DNA of 64,000 nt from Legionella rubrilucens (GCF_001468125.1 NZ_LNYT01000001.1:62001-126000), one strand, 5' to 3'. Shown: positions 34,682 to 43,692, counted from the first letter of the stretch. Numbers and translations are program-made. Notes: generated from the sequence alone by a model not told the origin.

Positions 34682-35755
34682 GTGACGACTGTCGCCCGTT
34701 TCGAAATCACCTTTACTCAATATATCAATGAAAAAGGTGAACAAAGCCATCCCCTGCCGGCATTCGCCAAAGAGAAAGCCGTGATGCAGGAACTCTATCG
34801 CATCATGGTCCGTACCCGAACCTTCGATAAAAAAGCCATTGCCCTGCAACGCACGGGAAAAATGGGCACCTATGCCCCCATTAACGGTCAGGAAGCCATC
34901 TCCACCGCCATCGGTCATGCCATGCGCAAGGAAGATATCCTTGTGCCTTATTACCGTGATTATGCCGCCCAGTTTCAACGCGGTGTCAAAATGTCAGAAA
35001 TTTTGGCTTATTGGGGAGGCGATGAGCGCGGCAGCCAGTTCAGTTGCAATTCCGAAGACTTACCCATTTGTGTCCCCATTGCCTCGCAATGCCTGCACGC
35101 AGCCGGCGTCGCGTTTGCATTCAAATACCGTCAGCAACCCCGTGTCGCAGTGACATGCATAGGTGAAGGCGGAACCTCCGAAGGCGATTTTTATGAGGCC
35201 TTGAATGTCGCCGGTGCGTGGAAATTACCAGTTGTTTTTGTCGTCAATAACAACCAATGGGCAATTTCCGTACCGCTATCCAAACAGACCGGTACAGAGA
35301 CTGTCGCTCAAAAAGCCATAGCCGCCGGCTTTACCGGAGTGCAAGTTGACGGCAATGATGTCATTGCCTGCCGCGATGTCATTGGCGAGGCCATTGAAAA
35401 AGCCAGACGCGGCGAGGGCCCGACTCTGATTGAAGCCATTACCTATCGTCTTTGCGATCACACCACCGCCGATGATGCAACGCGTTATCAACCTCAGGAG
35501 GAAGTTGAACAGGCCAAACTGAAAGAACCCATAGGCCGTTTCAAGCACTTCCTTGAACAACAGAAGTGCTGGTCGGCTGAAGAAGAAAGTCAGTTACAAA
35601 ACGAGGCCGCCGATTTGGTGCAGGCCGCGGTCGACGAATACCTGTCGCGCCCTGCACAACCCATTACCAGCATTTTTGATTACCATTACGCACAATTACC
35701 GGAGTATCTGGTGGAACAGCGTGCAATAGCCATGGAGGAAGCAGGTCATGCCTGA
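34682..35755 (+). CDS. pdhA: Pyruvate dehydrogenase E1 component, alpha subunit
   Basis: Thiamine-diphosphate subunit of the heterotetrameric (alpha2beta2) 2-oxoacid dehydrogenase, decarboxylating pyruvate. About 357 residues. The ThDP/Mg motif is GEGGTSEGDFYEALNVAGAWKLPVVFVVNNNQWAIS, with TGKMGTYAPINGQEAISTAIGHAM upstream and ITYRLCDHTTADDATRYQP downstream. The frame is open to 34628, but the GTG at 34682 has AAGGAGA at a good distance. It overlaps pdhB by eight bases. The substrate could instead be a branched-chain oxoacid; pyruvate is inferred from the usual gammaproteobacterial annotation of this set. Confidence 0.9.
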   Translation: MTTVARFEITFTQYINEKGEQSHPLPAFAKEKAVMQELYRIMVRTRTFDKKAIALQRTGKMGTYAPINGQEAISTAIGHAMRKEDILVPYYRDYAAQFQRGVKMSEILAYWGGDERGSQFSCNSEDLPICVPIASQCLHAAGVAFAFKYRQQPRVAVTCIGEGGTSEGDFYEALNVAGAWKLPVVFVVNNNQWAISVPLSKQTGTETVAQKAIAAGFTGVQVDGNDVIACRDVIGEAIEKARRGEGPTLIEAITYRLCDHTTADDATRYQPQEEVEQAKLKEPIGRFKHFLEQQKCWSAEEESQLQNEAADLVQAAVDEYLSRPAQPITSIFDYHYAQLPEYLVEQRAIAMEEAGHA

Positions 35756-36722
35756 TATAACCTTGATTGAAGCGGTGACACAAGCCCTGGCCTATGAATT
35801 GGAACATGATGAAAATGTCGTCGTTTTCGGTGAAGACGTCGGTAAAAACGGCGGCGTGTTTCGCGCCACCGTCAATCTGCAGGAGCGATTTGGCGAGCAC
35901 CGCGTGTTTGATTCGCCGCTGGCGGAATCCATGATTGCAGGCTTAGCCATTGGCATGTCGGTGCAGGGGATAAAACCCGTGGCTGAATTTCAGTTCATGG
36001 GTTTTATCTATCCTGCAATGAACCAAATCATTTCTCATGCGGCCAGAATGCGCAATCGCACCCGCGGCCGCCTGCATTGCCCGCTGGTGTTCAGGGCCCC
36101 ATTTGGCGGCGGGATCCGCGCACCCGAACACCATTCTGAAAGCACCGAGGCTCTGTTTGCACACATTCCCGGCCTGCAGGTGGTTATTCCTTCATCGCCA
36201 AAGAGAGCGTATGGCCTGCTGTTGGCCGCCATTCGCAATCCGGATCCGGTGATTTTCCTTGAGCCCAAGCGGATTTATCGGCTGGTTAAACAACCCGTGG
36301 AAGACAATGGCGAAGCCCTGCCCTTAGGCCAATGTTTTACTTTAAAAGAAGGCGAGGACGTCACGCTCATCAGCTGGGGCGCCAGCATGCATGAAACGCA
36401 GCAGGCCGCCGCGCAATTGGCTGAAGAAGGCATTTCCTGTGAAGTCATTGATGTGGCGACAATCAAACCCTTAGACATCGAAACCATTCTGGCGTCCGTT
36501 GAAAAAACCGGCCGCTGCGTGATTGTCCATGAAGGCGCTAAAACAGGCGGCGTTGGCGCTGAAATTTCTGCCCAGATTATGGAACAGGCGATGGATGCCC
36601 TGCTGGCCCCGGTTCAGCGCGTCACCGGGTATGATGTGGTGATGCCCTACTTCCAGCTGGAGAAACACTACATTCCCAGCGTCAAACGAATCAAAGACAG
36701 CGTCTTAAGCATAATGGAGTGA
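35748..36722 (+). CDS. pdhB: Pyruvate dehydrogenase E1 component, beta subunit
   Basis: Partner of the alpha subunit, contributing the second half of the ThDP site and the E2 contact. The 324-residue transketolase-type protein has NVVVFGEDVGKNGGVFRATV, FDSPLAESMIAGLAIGMSV, PLVFRAPFGGGIRAPEHHSE, LVIPSSPKRAYGLLLAAI-like central segments and CEVIDVATIKPLDIETILAS. Start and stop overlap its neighbours (pdhA by eight bases, pdhC frame next), so stoichiometric expression by translational coupling is likely. Confidence 0.93.
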   Translation: MPDITLIEAVTQALAYELEHDENVVVFGEDVGKNGGVFRATVNLQERFGEHRVFDSPLAESMIAGLAIGMSVQGIKPVAEFQFMGFIYPAMNQIISHAARMRNRTRGRLHCPLVFRAPFGGGIRAPEHHSESTEALFAHIPGLQVVIPSSPKRAYGLLLAAIRNPDPVIFLEPKRIYRLVKQPVEDNGEALPLGQCFTLKEGEDVTLISWGASMHETQQAAAQLAEEGISCEVIDVATIKPLDIETILASVEKTGRCVIVHEGAKTGGVGAEISAQIMEQAMDALLAPVQRVTGYDVVMPYFQLEKHYIPSVKRIKDSVLSIME

Positions 36723-36724
36723 CC

Positions 36725-37843
36725 ATGAACATTTTTAATTTACCTGATCTGGGCGAAGGTCTGCCGGATGCCGAAATTCACGAGTGGTTTGTCAAGGAAG
36801 GCGATACCGTCAAAGCCGATCAACCGCTGGTCTCCATGGAAACCGCCAAGGCGGTTGTCGATGTGCCCTGCCCAGAGGCAGGCACCATCGTCAAGCTGTT
36901 TGGCAAACCGGGTGACGTCATCAAAACCGGCGAGCCGTTAGTGGCGTTTGCCGCCAGTGAGGGCGTGAAAAAAGCCGACAAGGGCACCGTGGTAGGTAAT
37001 CTTGAAGAAAGCAGCGAAATCAGCGAAGACCATTTCATTATTGGTGCAAGCCGCAGCAGTGCACAGCGCATCAAGACAACACCTGCAGTCAAGATGCTGG
37101 CTAAAAAGCTGGGCGTCAACCTGCAAAGCCTTACTGGGACCGGTGAGCATGGGGTCATTACCCGTCAGGATGTGGAAGCCGCGGCCAATAAACAAACCGT
37201 TTTACCCGAAGGCTTTGAACCACTGCGCGGTGTCCGCCGCGCCATGTTAAACAGCATGGTGCAATCGCATCAGGACGTGGTTCCCGTCAGTATTTTTGAT
37301 GAAGCCGACATTGAATGCTGGAAGGATGGCAATGACATCACTGCCCGCCTGATTCGAGCCATCTGTGACGCATGCCGGGTGGAGCCCGCGCTTAATGCCT
37401 GGTTCAATACGCAACATGGCGCGCGCAAATGTTTCGACGAGGTGCATTTAGGATTGGCCATGGACAGTGACGAAGGTCTGTTTGTGCCGGTTATCCATGG
37501 AGCCGAACGACGCTCACCGGAAGAATTACGGCAAATCATCAATGAGTACAAACAGGCGGTGCAAGACCGAGCCGTTCTGCCGGAGAAACTAAAGGGAGCC
37601 ACCATCACCTTATCCAATTTTGGTAAATTCTCTGGGAAGTTTGCAAGCCCGATTATTGTGCCGCCCATGGTGGCTATTTTAGCGGTTGGCCGTCTTTACC
37701 AAGGGGCTGTGGTTGAAAACGGCGCGGTCAAATCGCACCGTTTGTTGCCCTTGTCCTTAAGTTTTGATCACCGCGCCGTCACCGGCGGTGAGGCCACCCG
37801 CTTTCTGGGTGCCGTGATTCAATCCTTAAGACAACCTTCGTAA
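36725..37843 (+). CDS. pdhC: Dihydrolipoamide acetyltransferase E2 component
   Basis: E2 core subunit, transferring the acetyl group from lipoate to CoA. A single N-terminal lipoyl domain (lipoylated Lys in SMETAKAVVDVP, residues about 38-49), a linker, a peripheral-subunit-binding domain (TPAVKMLAKKLGVNLQSLTG, GVITRQDVEAA) and a catalytic domain. The catalytic motif reads SFDHRAVTGGEATRFLGAV, where the common HxxxDG form has Thr in place of Asp; this variant occurs in some E2 lineages. The ATG at 36725 has GGAG five bases upstream and is preferred to the GTG at 36719. No lpd (E3) gene follows. Confidence 0.92.
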   Translation: MNIFNLPDLGEGLPDAEIHEWFVKEGDTVKADQPLVSMETAKAVVDVPCPEAGTIVKLFGKPGDVIKTGEPLVAFAASEGVKKADKGTVVGNLEESSEISEDHFIIGASRSSAQRIKTTPAVKMLAKKLGVNLQSLTGTGEHGVITRQDVEAAANKQTVLPEGFEPLRGVRRAMLNSMVQSHQDVVPVSIFDEADIECWKDGNDITARLIRAICDACRVEPALNAWFNTQHGARKCFDEVHLGLAMDSDEGLFVPVIHGAERRSPEELRQIINEYKQAVQDRAVLPEKLKGATITLSNFGKFSGKFASPIIVPPMVAILAVGRLYQGAVVENGAVKSHRLLPLSLSFDHRAVTGGEATRFLGAVIQSLRQPS

Positions 37844-37855
37844 ATGATGAAAGAA

Positions 37856-37884
37856 GGGTTGTTGGCGGTTACCTCCAACAACCC
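37856..37884. terminator. Terminator between pdhC and the convergent coiled-coil gene
   Basis: A 10-bp perfect stem (GGGTTGTTGG / CCAACAACCC) with a nine-base loop starts 12 bases after the pdhC stop and ends 5 bases before the opposing stop. On the minus strand it is followed by TTCTTTCATCATTT, on the plus strand by a weak TGATTTAAG, so it may act in both directions, better on the minus strand. Confidence 0.65.
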
Positions 37885-37889
37885 CTGAT

Positions 37890-39542
37890 TTAAGCAGCAG
37901 GCGCTGCCAACTGATCCAAAGCCTCATCGACCTTATCGACGTTCTTCTCACGCTGGGTCTTGTCCATAAAGAACGTCGCATACCCTTGTGTTGACTTGGA
38001 ACGGGCCAGTTTAATGCCTAAAGCAATACCAAGCGTGAACAGTCCAGCGACGATATTGGCCACCACAGGGGCAAACCAGGAACGCTCGCTGTGCATTTTG
38101 TCGTCTTCGCTGCGTAAAATGTCCCTCATTTCCTCAGTAAAAGAGCTCAATTCCTTTGCAGTGACCTGCTTCCCATCGCCAAGCTTCGCTTCGACAAAAT
38201 TATCGAGACGATTTTGAAGTTTTTGGGAGACGTTATTAACCGCATTGATCACTGTCTCCGAGTGATTTTGCAATTTCGCATGGTTTTTCATCTCATCAAT
38301 TCTGTCGTAAAGAGTCTTAAGCGCGTCACTAATCTCTTTTTTGGCAATCTTTTTGGATGAGTTGTTTTCTGTCACGTCATCCTGTTGGATTGATTCATCA
38401 GAAAAGTCTTGTCTTCTTTCCTGCAATGCCACCAGCAAACGCCGGAGCATAGGCCGCAACGTTAAACCTGGGAATTCATTTCGGCCGCGTTCAACCAGAG
38501 CATGGAGTCGATTAAAAGTCTCCAGATCCCCTTTCTCTTTAAACTCACGCAACAGGGCGCGGAGTTCACCGAGGTAAATTTTACGGTTTTCAGCGTCTTC
38601 CGATGAGAAGAAGAAGTCTTTAACAAAGAAACGTTGAGCACGTTGGGCCTCATAGCCGTCTTCGCCGAATAAGCCCAGGTATTCATCCATGACTTTAACA
38701 CGGCTGGCTATGCGCCGCTGTGTTTGCTCAAGAACCTGCTGGTTATCACGTATTGTCTGATTCAGCGTGGAAATGTTTTGCTTTACAGTGTCCAGTGATT
38801 CCTGAAGGTGCTCTTTAAGCGCTGATTCAGATATCGTGTTTGTCAATTCATCCAGCGGCGCTTTTATTTTAACCAGATAGGCCTCAACTTCTTTCCTCTG
38901 CTCTTGTTGTTCTTTATCCTCTTCGAGGCTGTGATACTTAAATTTCAGTGAATCCGTGTGCTGCTTAACCTTGTCAGAAATGGCTGCCAAGAGCGCTTGA
39001 CTGTCTTTTACCAATTGGGTACTGATTTTCACGCTTTCCTCAAGAACGACCCCAAGCGGTTGCTCTTTTTCATACCCTTCTATCAGAACCTCATCTTTTA
39101 AAACACCGAGCTTCAAGGCGAAGGCCTGATGTTTTTCCTGCAATTGCAAACGCTTTTTAAGCAAAGCCTCATGACTCGTCAGTAAAACAGAGGCCTCATT
39201 CAGACGCTTAGGCACGTCGCTGGATTGGCTGCTAGTGCTTTGCAAACCAAGATCTGCCAATTCCTTTGTCAATTGACCGGCGTCGATTTTAACAGCCTCA
39301 AGGTGTTTATTAATTAACGAGCGGGCAAGCGTTTGCAGTTGCCCCAGATTCGCCGCCAATTGTTTATGAATGTTAAGCCGATTGGCTTCATAATCCTGAT
39401 GATTGGGAATACCCTTTAATTTTTGCAGCAACAACTCGTAAGTGGCCGATAATTGGTGATATTGGTCATACAAAGCCTCGATGGTATTTTCAGCATCAGG
39501 CTGATTAATTTTTTCCCCGAGTTTTGCGATTCTTTCTGTCAA
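37890..39542 (-). CDS. Large coiled-coil protein, C-terminal part (probably one gene with 39578-42289)
   Basis: A 550-codon frame from a TTG with no Shine-Dalgarno, so it is unlikely to be an independent gene. The frame is in fact open back to the A5 run at 39624-39628, where a one-base shift joins it to the 903-codon ORF upstream, giving a sensible junction (AERKK-AGSAYITSKKTIDE). The protein is almost wholly helical and charged with long coiled-coil stretches, then one transmembrane helix near the C-terminus (about WFAPVVANIVAGLFTLGIAL) and a tail containing ATFFMDKTQREKNVDKVDEA. No enzyme domain is recognised. Architecture and promoter suggest a Dot/Icm-type secreted protein; this is inference. 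Confidence 0.75.
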   Translation of the reverse strand: MTERIAKLGEKINQPDAENTIEALYDQYHQLSATYELLLQKLKGIPNHQDYEANRLNIHKQLAANLGQLQTLARSLINKHLEAVKIDAGQLTKELADLGLQSTSSQSSDVPKRLNEASVLLTSHEALLKKRLQLQEKHQAFALKLGVLKDEVLIEGYEKEQPLGVVLEESVKISTQLVKDSQALLAAISDKVKQHTDSLKFKYHSLEEDKEQQEQRKEVEAYLVKIKAPLDELTNTISESALKEHLQESLDTVKQNISTLNQTIRDNQQVLEQTQRRIASRVKVMDEYLGLFGEDGYEAQRAQRFFVKDFFFSSEDAENRKIYLGELRALLREFKEKGDLETFNRLHALVERGRNEFPGLTLRPMLRRLLVALQERRQDFSDESIQQDDVTENNSSKKIAKKEISDALKTLYDRIDEMKNHAKLQNHSETVINAVNNVSQKLQNRLDNFVEAKLGDGKQVTAKELSSFTEEMRDILRSEDDKMHSERSWFAPVVANIVAGLFTLGIALGIKLARSKSTQGYATFFMDKTQREKNVDKVDEALDQLAAPAA

Positions 39543-39577
39543 TTGAATAATTAATCCAATTATTTCGACATTGGGCT

Positions 39578-42289
39578 TCAGCTCGTCAATGGTCTTTTTG
39601 GATGTAATATAAGCGCTTCCTGCTTTTTGCGTTCTGCACTTAGTGACGAAATCTCCTGGTTAAGCGTTACAATGGCTTTTTCCGAAGTGGCCAGATTTTC
39701 AGCGATTAAACACACGCCATCATGGATTTTGTCAAAATTCTTTTTTTCCAATCCAAAAGCAGCCTCCTGCGGTTTCCATGCCCGAGTCAGGTCTCTGACG
39801 TATAATTTCTGCTCCAGATTTTTCTTTTTCTCACGGCATAGTGTATTAAATAAAAAAGTAGCATATTGGAATTGTTCAGAATTAATATCCAGGCTGCTTT
39901 GTTTTTGTTGAAATTGCCATAAACTCTCATTTTGTTCCTGCCTGGCATCTAAAAAGTTTAATAGCTTATCAAAGCTCTTTTTGAAAGGATCAAAAAAGCC
40001 AACCTTGAATTTCTCAATATTTCCCATAGCCTTAAAATCAATGACCTGCTTGTTTTTCAGGAGGCATTTTTCGATTTCTGCCATTACCCTCAAATCATCA
40101 TCTAAGGTGTCTGAGTAGGCTTCAGGTTGCACGGTGTATTGATCCAGTGCCTCCTGGAATAATTTCGATTTTGCTCGAGCGGTCTGTTCAAAATCATGAA
40201 GTTCTGCAACTGAGGTGAACGTGACCGATAAAGCGGTACCATCCGTCTCTTTGATTAACTTAGCCAATACGGTGGCTGATTCTTGCACTTCCCTCCATTT
40301 TTCAGGAAGAGCATCTTGAAAACCCGGAATCATCTCTTCATGCATCTGTCTGGTCTTGTCAGCCTCAGACAGCGCTTCGTCTGTCTTTGAAGCCTGTTGC
40401 ATCAACGTGTCCAATTGCTTTTGTTCATCAGACAACTGCTTTTCTTTCTCGGTATGATGCTGCTTGATGCTTTCGATGTTGGTTGAGCGCATGCTTTCTA
40501 AAAATGCCCAGGCAGATTGTGCTTTTTTTAATTGAAACCCCATCTCTTCGTGGTGACGTAAGACAACGAGCCGTAAGTGAACCAGGCGCTTGTTCAGGGC
40601 ATCTCTTGTGTCCTGTTGTGATTTGTACAAGGCGTTGATTTCATCGTTTAATGCGGGATAGGATGCAAGAAGCAATGTGGTATCACGAACCGGAACGGGA
40701 TTGGCCAGCCTGTCCACTGTTTTCTGATGCAGGTCCAAATTCTCAAGATCACTCTCCGCGCTTAACAGCTCCTTCTCCAACAGCAACATTTGCTGTTCGA
40801 TATCCGGCTGTTCAAGCTGACGGTCATTGGTGTTAAGCTTATCCAAATCGGCACTTATCGCATCAAGCGTCATTCCTACCGCAGCACTTTCTTCTCTATG
40901 AAACGCCAGTTCAGCCTCATACCATGCTTTGTGAATGGTCGGTACCTGGTCTTGCAATAGACCATGCAGTTGCTGCAAACCGGCTTGTTTCTCCTGTATG
41001 TCTTTTATTGCCTTCGCATACGCTTTCTTAAGGATTAACTGCGCAGGAACCAGTTTCATGGGGCTACTTTTTATAAAGTACTCCGGGATCTCATCCTCAC
41101 CCACGACGCCACTGGAAGTTAAACTGGCCATTTGCTGCGTCAGTTCTTTTAACGTCGCGTCAGCCGAAGCAATCACTTCGTGCACACACTCACTCTGCTT
41201 ATGCAGCAAAGCCGCCTGACTGGCATAGGATTCCCCCTCTAATACGAGCGGTAGGGAAACCCGGGCGCATTGCTCATTAAAGTCTTGCGTCAGATCATCG
41301 AGAGCATGTTGGGCTTTGTTAAAGCGGGCTTGTTTTTCACTCTGGCTTTTCGCCTCAGCGATCCCTTCTTCGGTATCTGCCAACCTTGTTAAATAGTCTG
41401 CGAGACCGGCCTTAATGACGTCGTCGGCCATGCCGCGGTTATTGTTGAACAGGGACTGCAAATCGAGGGTGACGGATTGATTGCTGAATTCTATTTTAAA
41501 TACATAATGCTTCGCCTCACCCTCTCCCGGCGTATACGACGCGGTAAATAAAGCGGGAATTTTGATTTTCAGCGCATCAGGGTTTAAGAAGGAGAATAAC
41601 TCATCAATGGATTCCGGCATCGCCTTCAGGCCATACCAACAGTCGACAGCCAGGGCATAGCTCATGGGGTGCGCTACGAAAAAGGTATAGGGGAATTTAC
41701 CATCCAGTAGTTTGGGTAATGCTTTTTTGAAGTCGTCTGGTTTTGAACTGCTAAAGTCCCATCCATCAATGAAGCGATCGACCTCTTTCAGGATTAACTC
41801 CAGGTCCACACCAGGAATGGCAAGCGCATTTTCGAAGATTTTCGCCTGCCTCAATTCGGCTTTAAAATGCTCGCGGAATTTATCGAGTACCTCAGCATTG
41901 ATGCTTTTTATCCCTCCCGCTTTACAGGCATTTTTAATAAGCGTATCAACATGCATTTTAATGGCTTTGATTACTGCCCGCTCAGGTGTAGAAAACACGT
42001 CCATGTACTTTTTAGAAATATCTTCAATCGTGCTTTTGATGCTTGACCAGGTGAGGATACCGGGGTTTTTGCCGGATTCAAACTCAGGCAATACCTTCTC
42101 TTTCAGGGCCGTCACCGTCGCGGCCACGGCAGCCAGTTGCGATTTCGCATAGCTTAATTCCTGTGATTGGGGAGCGCTGGCATACTCTTTCTGCAATGCC
42201 TCGATCTTGCGTTCAAGACGGTTTAAAAACTGACCAAAACCACTGTCAGCGATGGTTGTAAAGGGCTTTCCAGATGCTCGACGTCCCAT
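39578..42289 (-). CDS. Large coiled-coil protein, N-terminal part; candidate Dot/Icm effector
   Basis: A 903-codon ORF, helical throughout, with long coiled-coil segments (about residues 300-345, 370-400, 440-560 and 590-660: for instance EKQLSDEQKQLDTLMQQASK). It has no signal peptide, no membrane helix and no recognised catalytic domain. The ORF ends 17 codons after CGC-AAA-AAG at 39624-39631. In the -1 frame the sequence continues open for another 579 codons to 37890, so the intact product would be about 1466 residues with a C-terminal membrane anchor. The upstream region holds a tandem CTTAA repeat like a PmrA box. Large coiled-coil proteins of this size, such as SdhA, are Legionella effectors; homology was not tested. 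Confidence 0.8.
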   Translation of the reverse strand: MGRRASGKPFTTIADSGFGQFLNRLERKIEALQKEYASAPQSQELSYAKSQLAAVAATVTALKEKVLPEFESGKNPGILTWSSIKSTIEDISKKYMDVFSTPERAVIKAIKMHVDTLIKNACKAGGIKSINAEVLDKFREHFKAELRQAKIFENALAIPGVDLELILKEVDRFIDGWDFSSSKPDDFKKALPKLLDGKFPYTFFVAHPMSYALAVDCWYGLKAMPESIDELFSFLNPDALKIKIPALFTASYTPGEGEAKHYVFKIEFSNQSVTLDLQSLFNNNRGMADDVIKAGLADYLTRLADTEEGIAEAKSQSEKQARFNKAQHALDDLTQDFNEQCARVSLPLVLEGESYASQAALLHKQSECVHEVIASADATLKELTQQMASLTSSGVVGEDEIPEYFIKSSPMKLVPAQLILKKAYAKAIKDIQEKQAGLQQLHGLLQDQVPTIHKAWYEAELAFHREESAAVGMTLDAISADLDKLNTNDRQLEQPDIEQQMLLLEKELLSAESDLENLDLHQKTVDRLANPVPVRDTTLLLASYPALNDEINALYKSQQDTRDALNKRLVHLRLVVLRHHEEMGFQLKKAQSAWAFLESMRSTNIESIKQHHTEKEKQLSDEQKQLDTLMQQASKTDEALSEADKTRQMHEEMIPGFQDALPEKWREVQESATVLAKLIKETDGTALSVTFTSVAELHDFEQTARAKSKLFQEALDQYTVQPEAYSDTLDDDLRVMAEIEKCLLKNKQVIDFKAMGNIEKFKVGFFDPFKKSFDKLLNFLDARQEQNESLWQFQQKQSSLDINSEQFQYATFLFNTLCREKKKNLEQKLYVRDLTRAWKPQEAAFGLEKKNFDKIHDGVCLIAENLATSEKAIVTLNQEISSLSAERKKQEALILHPKRPLTS

Positions 42290-42332
42290 ATGACCTACCT
42301 CAAGCTTAATGATGGGTATACTTTATAGTAGG

Positions 42333-42352
42333 AAGCTTAAGTAATTATTAAG
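42333..42352 (-). promoter_or_regulatory. PmrA-box-like tandem repeat ahead of the coiled-coil gene
   Basis: On the minus strand CTTAATAAT-TA-CTTAAGCTT gives two CTTAA half-sites exactly 11 bases apart, the arrangement described for the Legionella PmrA response regulator (cTTAATatT-N2-cTTAATatT). The first half matches at eight of nine positions and the second matches its CTTAA core. A -10-like TATAAA (42327-42322) or TATACC (42320-42315) follows, and the ATG lies 44 bases downstream. PmrAB activates several Dot/Icm effector genes. Confidence 0.5.
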
Positions 42353-42582
42353 CTCATTTAAACAGAGCGTTTTTTTTAAGTGTAAGTTGTACAATTTTCT
42401 ATTTGACGCAGCACCTTAATCGAATGCGGCCATTGGTTCTTAAAAAAAAAAGAAGTGAGCTCTTTCCGCGATAACGGCGTGAGTTCAATGGCTACTCGTT
42501 AGCCGTTATTTCAAATCGACAGCGGATACAGGTATTATAATTGACTATTCAAGTGTTTTACCCAGAACAAGGATGTCCATTA

Positions 42583-43692
42583 ATGAGCAGGAAGCCGTTA
42601 CTCTTCCCCGTTTTAATGCTGTTATTACTGCCGGTTCTTCTGGTTGCTGGCTGCGGTTCTTCACCGGCAAACAACGCCACGGCGCCGGCTGAAGTCGACG
42701 TCGCTCATCCGCTGGCAAAGAAAATTGTTGATCTTGATGAATACACTGGGCGTTTCCAGGCCATTGAAGAAGTGGATATTCGCGCCCGGGTTACCGGTTA
42801 TCTGGATGCCATTCGTTTTAAAGACGGCCAGCTAGTGGAAAAAGGCGACGTGCTTTTCATCATCGATCAACGCCCTTTCCGCTATGCCTTAACACGGGCC
42901 GAAGCACAACTGGTATTAGCCAAACGTCAATATGAACGCGCCACCCAGTTAAAAAAGGAAAGTTTTATTTCCAATGAAGTCATTGATCAACGCTGGCAGG
43001 AAATGCAGACCGCCAAAACGCGGCTTGATGAAGCAAAGCTCAACCTCGAATACACCGAAATCAAATCGCCAATAAGCGGCAAAATCAGCCGCTACTTTGT
43101 CAGCGTCGGTAATCTCATCCGCATGAATGAGACGGTTTTAACGCGGGTGGTATCGACGGATCCCATTCATTTTTATTTTGAAACCAGCCAGAATGAATTA
43201 TTGAAATACATCCGTCTCACGCAGTCCGGACAGGGTTTGCGCACAGAGCAGGGCGGCAGTACGATTCACATCAAGCTTCAGGATGAACAGGATTTCATCC
43301 ATGAAGGCAAAATGGATTTTATGGATAACGTCGTGGATACAGGCACAGGCACAGTTCAATCGCGAGCCATCGTCCCCAATCCCGACGGCATTATCTACCC
43401 CGGTTTATTTGGCCGGGCACGTTTGGCTGGCAGCGCCGAGTATGACGCCCTTCTTCTGCCGGACAAAGCCATTAATACCGAACAAACCCGTAAATACGTC
43501 TATGTCGTGGATGATAAAAACCGGGTTCAGCGTGTGTATGTTGACTTAGGTCCCCAGCGTGACAGCGGCTTTTATGTGATAAAGAAGGGATTAAAAGGCA
43601 ATGAGTGGGTTGTCATTAATGGCATTCAGCGAATCCGTGCCCCGGATCAGGAAGTCAGGCCTGTAAAAATTCCCTTAAGCGAAGATGAATAA
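42583..43692 (+). CDS. RND efflux periplasmic adaptor lipoprotein (MexE/AcrA type)
   Basis: Membrane-fusion subunit bridging the RND pump to an outer-membrane channel. A signal peptide ends in the lipobox LLVAGC. Barrel-sandwich and hairpin segments follow: VDIRARVTGYLDAIRFKDGQLVEKGDVLFIID, the coiled-coil hairpin AQLVLAKRQYERATQLKKES, LEYTEIKSPISGKISRYFVSVGNLI, then beta-barrel and membrane-proximal parts (IVPNPDGIIYPGLFGRARL). About 369 residues. The ATG at 42583 has AAGGA upstream; the TTG at 42541 is less likely. Paired with the pump gene 18 bases downstream. No outer-membrane factor is in the window. Confidence 0.92.
   Translation: MSRKPLLFPVLMLLLLPVLLVAGCGSSPANNATAPAEVDVAHPLAKKIVDLDEYTGRFQAIEEVDIRARVTGYLDAIRFKDGQLVEKGDVLFIIDQRPFRYALTRAEAQLVLAKRQYERATQLKKESFISNEVIDQRWQEMQTAKTRLDEAKLNLEYTEIKSPISGKISRYFVSVGNLIRMNETVLTRVVSTDPIHFYFETSQNELLKYIRLTQSGQGLRTEQGGSTIHIKLQDEQDFIHEGKMDFMDNVVDTGTGTVQSRAIVPNPDGIIYPGLFGRARLAGSAEYDALLLPDKAINTEQTRKYVYVVDDKNRVQRVYVDLGPQRDSGFYVIKKGLKGNEWVVINGIQRIRAPDQEVRPVKIPLSEDE

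Noticed and set aside
39540-39542. TTG at 39542 as an independent gene start
   Set aside because: No ribosome-binding site, and the same frame is open back to the A5 run, so the ORF is better seen as the continuation of the upstream one.
42353-42582. Regulatory RNA in the gap before the RND adaptor
   Set aside because: Only an A-run and scattered AT-rich sequence; no stable hairpin with a T-tract.
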